Source of the DNA: an uncultured Gemmatimonadota bacterium
GTDB lineage: Bacteria; Gemmatimonadota; Gemmatimonadetes; Gemmatimonadales; Gemmatimonadaceae
Assembly: GCA_946479995.1 (NCBI GenBank)
Contig: CAMLIU010000017.1
Coordinates: 1-12,149 of the forward strand
DNA length: 12,149 nt
Direction: 5' to 3'
Of the stretch, positions 5,425 through 12,149 are shown piece after piece (position 1 is the stretch's first letter; each line of letters starts with the position of its first letter). The position numbers were made by a program, and so were the translations under genes. A model generated the notes under the pieces. It did no database searches. It was given only the letters and a program-made list of their open reading frames with translations, and was not told the DNA's origin.

Positions 5425-8400
5425 ATGGAAGCCCTTTCCTCTTCCAATGTCGCGGACCCGGTCCGTCTCGCGACACTTCGGGCAACAGGCCTTCTCGACT
5501 CTCCTCGAGAGGAATCGTATGATCGCCTGACGCGCCTGGCCTCGCAGACGCTGCATGCACCGATCGCCCTCATGACGCTGGTGGACGCGGATCGCCAGTT
5601 CTTCAAGAGCAGCATCGGGCTGGCCGAGCCCTGGTCCTCGCGCCGGGAGAGCCCGCTGGACTGGACGCTGTGCCGGCACGTCGTGTCGTCCGGCGCGCCG
5701 CTCATCGTCGAGGACACACGCCAGCACGCGATCGCGCGGGACGGCCACGCGATCACCGACATGCAGATCGCGACCTATGCGGGCGTGCCGTTGCGAACGG
5801 TCGAGGGACAGGTCATCGGCGCCTTCAGCACCGCTGATCACGTCCCGCGCCGGTGGCAGCCGTCCGACGTTGCGCTGCTCCAGGAGTTCGGCGCGGCGGC
5901 GATGCACGAGATCGAGCTCCACGTCGCGCTGCGCGCAGCAGTCCGACAGGGTGCGGAGGCGGGTGAGCAGTCGGCAGGGCACCACGCGACCGCATCCGCC
6001 TCGGCGAACCTCATCATCGACAGCGCGCCGGTTGGCATCGGCATCATCCAGGACGGACTGTTCCTGTCCGCGAGCCGGTCCCTCGCGACCATCTTCGGCT
6101 ACGGCGACGAGAAGTTGCTCGTGGGCACGTCGCTCTTCGACCTGGCAGCAGAGCACGCAAGACCCGCACTGCGCGAAGCATTCGAGCTGCTGCTCGGGGA
6201 GGGTGCCCGCCCGGCGGGGCACGAATTCACCGGCCTTCACAAGGATGGCCACCTCGTGGAGCTCGAGCTGCGCGGGAACCGTATCGAGGTGTCGGGACAC
6301 CCCGCGCTCATCGCCGTCCTCACGGACATCACGGAACGCAAGACCGCGGAAGCCGGGCTGCGACGCACGGCGGAGCAGCTTCGCGCGCTGGCGGACAATG
6401 CATGGGACATCCTCCACACGGCGTCTCCCGATGACGTCATTCTCTACATGAGCCCGTCCGTCGAGCGAGTGCTCGGTTATCGGCCCGAGGAGATGATCGG
6501 CCGGCACAGCCGCGACTTCGTGCACCCGGACGACCTTTCGCGCGCCGATGACACGTTCCGTGGCGGCGACGATCCCGCGGGCGCGCAACGGCGGGTCGAC
6601 CTCCGGCTGCGGCACCGGGACGGCTCATGGCGCGAGGCAGAGGTCACCGGGACGGTGGTGCGGAATGCGTCAAGCGCCCCGGTGGCGATCTTCGATACGC
6701 ACGACGTCACCGAGCAGAAGAACATCGAACGAGATCTGCGGCAGAAGAATGCCTCCGTGGAGCTGCTGGAGTTCGTGGCCTTCTCCGCAAACGCGGCGAC
6801 CAGCATCGAGGAAGCCATCCTGCCCTGCCTCGAGCGCATCTGCCGGTATCACGACTGGTGCGCCGCGCACATCGACCTGCTGGACAGCGCCGGCAAGCTC
6901 GTGTCGACCGGAGCGTGGTACCTGAAGGATCCAGAGCGCTTCGCGCGGTTCCGTGAGGAGACCGACAAGCGGGTCTTCGTCGCCGGCCAGCGGCTGCCGG
7001 GCAGCGTCCTCGACTCGGGCAAGGCCGTCTGGGTGCCGGACGTCACCGAAGACCCCGCCTTCACCCGCCGGGCCGAAGCACGCGCCGCGGGAATCCGGGG
7101 CGGCATCGCCTGTCCGCTGCTCGTGGGCAACGAGGTCGTGGGCGTGCTCGAGTTCTTCGCCGACCGCGTGCTCGCCGTCGACGAGCAGCTCCTGGACGTC
7201 CTGGCACACGTCGGCACGCAACTCGGCCGCGTGGTGGAACGGGAGCGCGCACGGGAAGCACTGCTGAAGAGCGAAAGCCGCATTCGTTCGATCATCGAGG
7301 CGGCGCACGATGCATTCGTGGCTACCGACGCCAACGACGTCATCATCGAGTGGAACCAGCAGGCGGAGGTGCTCTTCGGCTGGACGCGCAGCGAGGCACT
7401 GGGCCGCGCGATGACCGACACGGTGATTCCATCACAGCGCCGGTCCACGCACCGCCGCTGTACGCGGCAACTCATGCGGGCGCGGAAGGACGCCGCCCGC
7501 AGCCGCCGTCTGGAGATCGAGGTCGTGCGCCGCGACGGACACGAGTTCCCGGCCGAGCTCAGCATCTCGGCCATCCCCATCGACGGCGGCTTCGTGGTCG
7601 CCTCGTTCCTCCACGACATCTCGGCGCGCAGGCAGGCGGCAGAACGGCTGCGGCTCAGCGAGGAGCGCTACGATCTCGTGGCGCGCGCCACGAGCGACAT
7701 CGTCTGGGACTGGAACGTCGTCACCGGCGTGCTGACCTGGAACAAGGCGCTGCAGCGCACCTGCCGCTACCGGGCCGATCAGATCGGCACGACGATGGAA
7801 TGGTGGTACAACCACATCCACCCGGCGGATCGGGAGCGGGTCGTGACCGGCACACACGCCGTGCTCAACGGCTCTCTGGAGTTCTGGGCCGATGAATACC
7901 GGTTCGCGCGTGGTGACGGCACGTACGCCACCGTGCTGGCGCGTGGCCATGTGGTCCGCAACGACCGAGGTGAGGCCGTGCGCATGATCGGCTCGATGGT
8001 GGACATCACCGAACGGAAGCTGGAGGAGCAGGCACAACGCTTCATCGCGCAGGCGAGTGCGTTGCTCGATACGTCGCTGGACCAGGAGGTCATTCTCAAC
8101 AGCCTCGCCCGCCTCGCCGTCCCTACGCTTGCCGACTTCTGCATCATCGACGTACTCGAGGAAGCGGGCACCCTCCGCCGCCTGGCGAAGGTGCATGCCG
8201 ATCCATCGCGGGAGGCGTTGCTGCGTGAGTCCGCGCCGCAGCCGGACGAATCGGGCGCCGATCGTGAGCTCGTCCTCAAGGTCATCCGCACTCGTCAGCC
8301 GGTGCTCATGCGCGACTGCAGTGACGCCGCCCTCGAGGCGCTCCGGTTGCCGCTGGCGCATCGCGAGCGGCTGCGGCGACTCGGCGTCACCTCGTTCATT

Positions 8401-9375
8401 GTCGTGCCGCTCGTCACGCGAGAGCAGGTGCTCGGCGCCATCACGCTCGGCGCGGGCGAATCCGGCCGTCACTACGACCTGATGGACCTGCTGACGGCCG
8501 AGCAGCTCGCGCGGCGGGCCGCGCGCACCATCGACAACGGCCGACTCTACGACAAGGCACAGCGCGCGATCCGCGCGCGGGACGAGGTGCTGGCCGTCGT
8601 CTCACACGACCTGCGGACCCCCCTGACGACCATCAGCCTGAGCGCGTCGATGATGGCCGAGGAAAGCACCACGCACGGGCAGCCGTCGTCGCAGTTCATC
8701 GGCGTGATCCAGCGCTCAACCGAGCAGGCGAACGCGATGATCAACAACCTGCTCGACATCTCGAGCATCGAGGCCGGGCACTTCCTCGTGAACCGGTCAA
8801 CGGAAGACGTCGTGGCGCTCGCCCGCCAGGCGCACGAGCTGCTGGCGCCCCTGGCAGCGAACAAGTCCATCCGGTTCGACGTCGAGACGCCGAACGAACG
8901 GATCGTCGCATCGGTGGACGCGAACCAGCTCAGTCGTGTCTTCTCCAACCTCGTCGGCAACGCGCTCAAGTTCACGCCGGCGGGAGGGGTGATCAGCCTT
9001 CGCGTCGCTGAAGTGGACGGCGAGGTCAGGCTTTCGGTGAGCGATACCGGGCCTGGCATCCCGGCCAACGAACTTCCTCACGTGTTCGACCGCTTCTGGC
9101 AGGGACGGCCCGGAGACCGGCGCGGCGCCGGACTCGGGCTTTCCATCGTGCGCGGCATCGTCGAAGCGCACGGTGGTCGAATCTGGGTGGAGTCGCAGGA
9201 AGGAAAGGGCACGAGCGTCCTGTTCACCCTTCCGCTGCCGCATCCCGTCACCGCCGCCGCGCCGGTCGACGCCCCTGTCGCACTCCCTGTTGCGGTTGCT
9301 GTCCCGGCCCCCGTCCCGGTCCCGGTCGGCGAGACTGTCGCCGCTCCGGAAAGTGTGCGTCAAGAAAGCGGATGA
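5425..9375 (+). CDS. Cytosolic multi-sensor histidine kinase (3 GAF, 4 PAS, HisKA, HATPase)
   Basis: A 1316-residue sensor kinase. Order of domains: GAF at about 12-165 (starts RLATLRATGLLDSP; contains TLCRHVV), PAS at 193-303, PAS at 320-430, GAF at 445-605, PAS at 617-738, PAS at 745-864 (with the WWYNHIHPADRERV signature), GAF at 867-1045, HisKA with phospho-acceptor His1061 (VVSHDLRTPL), and an HATPase domain with N-box Asn1175/Asn1179, G1 DTGPGIP at 1207-1213 and G2 GAGLGLSIV at 1234-1242. Several PAS domains end in the usual DITERK-type linker. There is no membrane helix, so it senses cytosolic signals. It has no receiver domain, and no response regulator gene lies in the window, so its partner is elsewhere. 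Residues 1274-1316 are an Ala/Val/Pro-rich tail. The start at 5425 has a strong GGAGG; earlier in-frame starts such as the ATG at 5365 would add unrelated Arg-rich residues. Its ligands cannot be read from sequence. Confidence 0.95.
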   Translation: MEALSSSNVADPVRLATLRATGLLDSPREESYDRLTRLASQTLHAPIALMTLVDADRQFFKSSIGLAEPWSSRRESPLDWTLCRHVVSSGAPLIVEDTRQHAIARDGHAITDMQIATYAGVPLRTVEGQVIGAFSTADHVPRRWQPSDVALLQEFGAAAMHEIELHVALRAAVRQGAEAGEQSAGHHATASASANLIIDSAPVGIGIIQDGLFLSASRSLATIFGYGDEKLLVGTSLFDLAAEHARPALREAFELLLGEGARPAGHEFTGLHKDGHLVELELRGNRIEVSGHPALIAVLTDITERKTAEAGLRRTAEQLRALADNAWDILHTASPDDVILYMSPSVERVLGYRPEEMIGRHSRDFVHPDDLSRADDTFRGGDDPAGAQRRVDLRLRHRDGSWREAEVTGTVVRNASSAPVAIFDTHDVTEQKNIERDLRQKNASVELLEFVAFSANAATSIEEAILPCLERICRYHDWCAAHIDLLDSAGKLVSTGAWYLKDPERFARFREETDKRVFVAGQRLPGSVLDSGKAVWVPDVTEDPAFTRRAEARAAGIRGGIACPLLVGNEVVGVLEFFADRVLAVDEQLLDVLAHVGTQLGRVVERERAREALLKSESRIRSIIEAAHDAFVATDANDVIIEWNQQAEVLFGWTRSEALGRAMTDTVIPSQRRSTHRRCTRQLMRARKDAARSRRLEIEVVRRDGHEFPAELSISAIPIDGGFVVASFLHDISARRQAAERLRLSEERYDLVARATSDIVWDWNVVTGVLTWNKALQRTCRYRADQIGTTMEWWYNHIHPADRERVVTGTHAVLNGSLEFWADEYRFARGDGTYATVLARGHVVRNDRGEAVRMIGSMVDITERKLEEQAQRFIAQASALLDTSLDQEVILNSLARLAVPTLADFCIIDVLEEAGTLRRLAKVHADPSREALLRESAPQPDESGADRELVLKVIRTRQPVLMRDCSDAALEALRLPLAHRERLRRLGVTSFIVVPLVTREQVLGAITLGAGESGRHYDLMDLLTAEQLARRAARTIDNGRLYDKAQRAIRARDEVLAVVSHDLRTPLTTISLSASMMAEESTTHGQPSSQFIGVIQRSTEQANAMINNLLDISSIEAGHFLVNRSTEDVVALARQAHELLAPLAANKSIRFDVETPNERIVASVDANQLSRVFSNLVGNALKFTPAGGVISLRVAEVDGEVRLSVSDTGPGIPANELPHVFDRFWQGRPGDRRGAGLGLSIVRGIVEAHGGRIWVESQEGKGTSVLFTLPLPHPVTAAAPVDAPVALPVAVAVPAPVPVPVGETVAAPESVRQESG

Positions 9376-10324
9376 GCGCCCGCTCCTCGGGCGAATGAGC
9401 GTACGTGTCCGGCGCGGCGCGATGGCGTGCCGGCAGCCGGATGGTCTCACCGTCGTCGACGTAGCGCGCGATGACCATCGGGTGCACGTACGACGCGCGA
9501 CAGATTGCCGGCGTGTTGCCCAGCTCCGCGGCGACGAGCCGCATCGTCGTCACCACGTTGCGCTTCGCCTCCGTGTCGCTCCCGGGCGGACCGAGCTCCG
9601 CGAGAACCGTGGCGGCACGCAACGTCCCGCCCCACGTCCGGAAGTCCTTGGCACTGAATGGCACGCCGAGCGTGTCGTGCAGGTACTCGTTCACGTCGCG
9701 CGCCGTGAGGTCGTGCCACCGGCCGTCCTCGTGATAGCGGAAGAGGCGAGCGCCGGGCGACTCCAGATGCCGTTTCACGAGCCGCGCCAGCTCGGGGTTC
9801 GCCACCACCTTCCACTGCGCCACGCCACGCTTGCCGACGAACTCGAACTCGACGCAGCCGTCGGCCACGCGCACGTGACGCTTCCGCAGCGTCGCGACGC
9901 CGAACGTTCCATTCTCCTGCTGGTACCGTTCACCACCGACGCGAAAGAAGCTTTCGCTGATCAGTCGCACCACCGAGGCGGCGACTGTCCGACGCGTCGA
10001 CGTTCGCGACGCGGCGTCGCGGCGGATACGGGCGCGGATCCCGGGAAGGTCCTTCGCCAGCTCGCGCACACGGTAGTACTTGCGCAGCTGGCCGCGCTCG
10101 ACGGCCCGGGTATGGTAGCGGTACTGCTTCCGCCCCTTCACGTCGAGCCCCCACGCCTGCACCTCGGCTCGCGCACTGGCGGCAATGTGCACGTCGCGCC
10201 AGCCGGGAGGAACGGCAAGGGCCCTGATCCGCTCGAGGGTGCGCGCGTCCTTCACGCGCGTTCCATCGGAACGCACGTAGCGAAATGCGGTCTTCGGCCC
10301 CTCGCGCGTGATCCATTCGGCCAT
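9248..10324 (-). CDS. DNA topoisomerase IB (poxvirus-like bacterial type)
   Basis: A 358-residue type IB topoisomerase, which relaxes supercoils through a 3'-phosphotyrosyl intermediate without ATP. An N-terminal domain (about 1-80, with RIRALAVPPGWRDVHI and GRKQYRYH) is followed by the catalytic domain. The full active site can be placed: Arg128 (FFRVGGERY), Lys165 (FVGKRGV), Arg229 (KDFRTWGGT), Asn270 (LGNTPAICRASYV) and nucleophile Tyr279 (SYVHP). Asn in place of the viral His, and the 50- and 9-residue spacings to the Tyr, match the Deinococcus enzyme. Residues 329-358 are a basic Arg/Gly/Pro/Gln tail likely to bind DNA. Its last 128 bases overlap the sensor-kinase 3' end on the opposite strand. 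I preferred ATG 10324 over GTG 10369, because the 15 extra codons run into a palindromic repeat and look non-coding. Shine-Dalgarno signals are weak for both. Confidence 0.93.
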   Translation of the reverse strand: MAEWITREGPKTAFRYVRSDGTRVKDARTLERIRALAVPPGWRDVHIAASARAEVQAWGLDVKGRKQYRYHTRAVERGQLRKYYRVRELAKDLPGIRARIRRDAASRTSTRRTVAASVVRLISESFFRVGGERYQQENGTFGVATLRKRHVRVADGCVEFEFVGKRGVAQWKVVANPELARLVKRHLESPGARLFRYHEDGRWHDLTARDVNEYLHDTLGVPFSAKDFRTWGGTLRAATVLAELGPPGSDTEAKRNVVTTMRLVAAELGNTPAICRASYVHPMVIARYVDDGETIRLPARHRAAPDTYAHSPEERALIRFLDAHFPERRQSRRPGPGRGPGQQPQQGVRQGRRPARRR

Positions 10325-10360
10325 GGCGATCCCGGTGGAGGCAAAAGACGGTCCGGAAGG

Positions 10361-10388
10361 TCCCGACACTCGCTGCGCGAGTGCGGGA
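10361..10388. repeat. REP-like palindrome between topoisomerase and hydratase genes
   Basis: CACTCGC (10367-10373) and GCGAGTG (10377-10383) are perfect arms around TGC. Outer arms TCCCG (10361-10365) and CGGGA (10384-10388) extend the stem to 12 pairs with a single bulged A at 10366. On the minus strand it reads with a flanking TGTCATCCCGC start. That resembles the TGTCATCCCGAGCGCAGCGAGGGA-type dispersed intergenic repeats seen in many GC-rich bacterial genomes, from memory and not searched. It is the only copy I see in the window. Confidence 0.55.
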
Positions 10389-10448
10389 TGACACCCAGGG
10401 GTTTAGATTTCCGGCTCCGCGCTTGCGACTCACCCTGGTGCCCCGACC

Positions 10449-11228
10449 ATGGCCTGGCAGCTCCTCACCTTCGACGTCGCCGACCGGATCGCCACGATCA
10501 CGGTCAACCGCCCCGACAAGCTGAATGCGCTCAACGACGCCCTGATGGCGGAGCTGGGTGAGGCGATCGACGAAGCCATCGCGCGCGACGACGTGGGGGG
10601 CGTCCTGCTCACGGGCGCCGGCCGCGCGTTCGTCGCCGGCGCCGACATCGGGGAGATGGTGGACGAGGGCGCGCTCGCGATGAAGGCGCGCGCCGAACGC
10701 GGGCAGCGCACCTTCCGCCGCTTCGAGACCTCGCCCAAGCCGACCGTCGCCGCCATCAACGGCTTCGCGCTTGGGGGCGGATGCGAGCTGGCGATGGCCT
10801 GCCACATCCGCATCGCGGCGGAGGCGGCGAAGTTCGGCCAGCCCGAGGTGAAGCTGGGGATCGTGCCCGGCTACGGCGGCACGCAGCGGCTGCCGCGGCT
10901 CGTCGGGAAGGGGCGTGCGCTGCAGCTCCTCATGACGGGGGAGATGATCGACGCCGCGGAGGCGTATCGGATCGGCCTCGTGAACCGTGTCGTCCCGGCG
11001 GCGGAGCTGCTCGGCGCCGCCCGCGCCATGCTCGGCACCATCGTCGCCCAGGGACCCCTTGCCGTGGCGCACTGCATCGAGGCGGTGGATCGCGGACTGG
11101 ACATGCCGCTGGACGACGCGATCGCGCTGGAGGCGTCGTACTTCGGCCTGCTCTCCGCGTCGGCCGACAAGGGCGAGGGGATGCGCGCCTTCCTCGAGAA
11201 GCGCGCGCCGGCGTTCACCGGACGGTGA
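10449..11228 (+). CDS. Enoyl-CoA hydratase / crotonase family protein
   Basis: A 259-residue crotonase-fold enzyme that most likely hydrates short or medium trans-2-enoyl-CoA to 3-hydroxyacyl-CoA in fatty acid or amino acid breakdown, in the cytoplasm. The family features are all present: NRPDKLNAL at 20-28, the oxyanion-hole segments GRAFVAGADI at 58-67 and FALGGGCELAMAC at 106-118, and the two catalytic glutamates Glu113 and Glu133 (20 apart, as in rat mitochondrial Glu144/Glu164). GYGGTQRLPRLVG and EAYRIGLVNRVVP follow. The usual Asp after AMAC is His119, a small departure outside the catalytic pair. The length is typical. The start is the ATG at 10449; no clear Shine-Dalgarno is visible. 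The gene ends in TGA overlapping the recF GTG by four bases (GTGA). Specificity within the superfamily cannot be fixed from sequence. Confidence 0.92.
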   Translation: MAWQLLTFDVADRIATITVNRPDKLNALNDALMAELGEAIDEAIARDDVGGVLLTGAGRAFVAGADIGEMVDEGALAMKARAERGQRTFRRFETSPKPTVAAINGFALGGGCELAMACHIRIAAEAAKFGQPEVKLGIVPGYGGTQRLPRLVGKGRALQLLMTGEMIDAAEAYRIGLVNRVVPAAELLGAARAMLGTIVAQGPLAVAHCIEAVDRGLDMPLDDAIALEASYFGLLSASADKGEGMRAFLEKRAPAFTGR

Positions 11229-12149
11229 CCGACGCGCGCGTCGTCCTGCGGTCGCTCTCACTGCGGGATTTCCGCAACCTCGGGCGACTGGACGTCGCGC
11301 TCCCGGACGACGGGGTGGCGATCGTCGGCGAGAACGGCCAGGGGAAGACGAACCTGCTGGAGGCCGTCTACTACCTGCACCTGCTGCGCAGCGCGCGCGG
11401 GGCGCGCGACGTGGACATCGTGCGCTTCGGCGCACCCGGCTTCCACATTGGCGCGCGCGCGGACGGGGGCGCCCAGCACGAGCTCTCGGTGGGCTTCGAG
11501 CGCGCGGGACGGCGAAAGCGCGTCAGGCTCGATGGCGCCGAGCCGGCACGGCTGAGCGACGCCCTCGGCGCCCTTCCCTGCGTGCTCTTCTCGCCGGCGG
11601 ACGTGGAGCTCGTGGCGGGCGCGCCGAGTGCGCGTCGTCGCTACCTCGACATCCTGCTCGCCCTGTCGTCGCGCCCCTACCTGGCCGCACTGCAGCGCTA
11701 TCGGCACGCGCTGGCACAGCGGAATGCGGCGCTGCGCATCGCGTTGCGTGACGGCGCGCGCGGCGAGCAGCGCGTCGCCGTGTGGGAGGCGCCGCTCGCC
11801 GAGCACGGCGCCGTGCTGTGGCGGGAGCGGATGCGGTGGACGGAAGGCGCGGCGCCGCGGTTCTCGGAGATCTGCGCCGCCATCGGCGAGTCCGCCCCGG
11901 TGGCGATGCGCTACGCAACGGCACTCGAGCCGGCGAGCCCGGAGGTGGACGACGTGCGCGCCGCGCTGGCACGCGCACTGGAGGAGAAGCGTGGCCTGGA
12001 CCTGCGTCGCGGCATCACCCACGCCGGTCCGCATCGCGACGACCTCGCACTCACGCTGGACGGGCGCGAGCTGCGCGCATTCGGCTCGGCGGGACAGCAG
12101 CGATCGGCGGCGATCGCGATGCGGCTGCTGGAAGCGGACACGCTCAGCG
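11225..12149 (+). CDS. recF: DNA replication and repair protein RecF (3' truncated by window)
   Basis: The frame runs from GTG 11225 to the right edge, giving 308 residues of a protein usually about 360-400 long. RecF is an SMC-like ATPase that acts with RecO and RecR to load RecA at gapped DNA. The start matches the family (LRSLSLRDFRNL), followed by Walker A GENGQGKT at 35-42 and LLEAVYYLHLLRSAR. Then come CVLFSPADVELV and RRRYLDILL, the RecF-specific HAGPHRDDL, and the ABC signature region FGSAGQQRSAAIAMRLLEA near the window end. Walker B lies beyond the edge. No Shine-Dalgarno is clear; the GTGA overlap with the hydratase gene implies translational coupling. The classical dnaA-dnaN-recF-gyrB order is not kept on the upstream side. 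Confidence 0.95.
   Translation, partial: MTDARVVLRSLSLRDFRNLGRLDVALPDDGVAIVGENGQGKTNLLEAVYYLHLLRSARGARDVDIVRFGAPGFHIGARADGGAQHELSVGFERAGRRKRVRLDGAEPARLSDALGALPCVLFSPADVELVAGAPSARRRYLDILLALSSRPYLAALQRYRHALAQRNAALRIALRDGARGEQRVAVWEAPLAEHGAVLWRERMRWTEGAAPRFSEICAAIGESAPVAMRYATALEPASPEVDDVRAALARALEEKRGLDLRRGITHAGPHRDDLALTLDGRELRAFGSAGQQRSAAIAMRLLEADTLS

Noticed and set aside
5401..6615. Minus-strand 404-codon open frame under the kinase
   Set aside because: It is antisense to the GAF and PAS domains of the kinase and shows no recognisable domain.
9280..9335. Short GC-rich repeats (CCCGGT, GTTGC-like) as a possible repeat array
   Set aside because: The units are short, irregular and in frame with a Val/Pro/Ala-rich tail, so low-complexity coding explains them better than an array.
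10325..10369. GTG start for topoisomerase IB, 15 codons earlier
   Set aside because: The GTG lies inside the palindromic repeat, the added residues look non-conserved, and there is no better ribosome binding site. The ATG at 10324 was preferred, but this is not certain.
10404..10409. TAGATT as a -10 box for the hydratase
   Set aside because: It matches only four of six bases and there is no -35 candidate at a suitable distance.
9930..11435. Minus-strand 501-codon open frame spanning topoisomerase, hydratase and recF starts
   Set aside because: It crosses three well-supported genes, and its translation is Arg/Ala-rich with no motifs.

Overview
This is a strongly GC-rich, gene-dense chromosomal stretch from a bacterium with System I (Ccm-type) cytochrome c maturation. 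The gene content, the Cys-type CcmE and a zinc-ribbon CcmI-like protein suggest a Gemmatimonadota-like soil or sediment lineage. That placement is inference, because no rRNA or other decisive marker is present. I see no transposase, integrase, CRISPR array, tRNA or rRNA, and no gene-free stretch longer than 300 bases.

Layout. (1) Positions 1-465, plus strand: the 3' end of an unrecognised gene, closed by a hairpin that contains its stop codon. (2) Positions 490-5242, minus strand, transcribed right to left: a uracil-DNA glycosylase of the Fe-S type, a small YfiM/DUF2279-like protein, then ccmE, ccmF, ccmH and a short CcmI-like protein ending in two zinc ribbons. The last four genes overlap by 1-4 bases and must form one translationally coupled unit. 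(3) Positions 5425-9375, plus strand: a 1316-residue cytosolic sensor histidine kinase with three GAF and four PAS domains. (4) Positions 9248-10324, minus strand: a poxvirus-like type IB DNA topoisomerase whose tail overlaps the kinase tail in antisense. (5) Positions 10449 to the right edge, plus strand: an enoyl-CoA hydratase coupled by a GTGA overlap to recF, which runs off the window.

The most interesting part is the ccm module. It is a partial System I cluster with no ccmA, B, C, D or G nearby. CcmE carries Cys in place of the classical haem-binding His (CxxxY type). CcmH has a Cys-x-Cys-x-Cys motif instead of LRCxxC and a twin-arginine-like signal. The CcmI position is held by a one-helix protein that keeps the cytoplasmic CcmI segment but ends in a double zinc ribbon instead of a second helix and TPR domain. 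Together these look like a variant haem-attachment pathway with rewired thiol chemistry.

Other regulatory or structural points: the strong Shine-Dalgarno of the sensor kinase lies inside a perfect inverted repeat. A REP-like palindrome sits between the topoisomerase and the hydratase. The glycosylase and the YfiM-like gene are separated only by one in-frame TAG.
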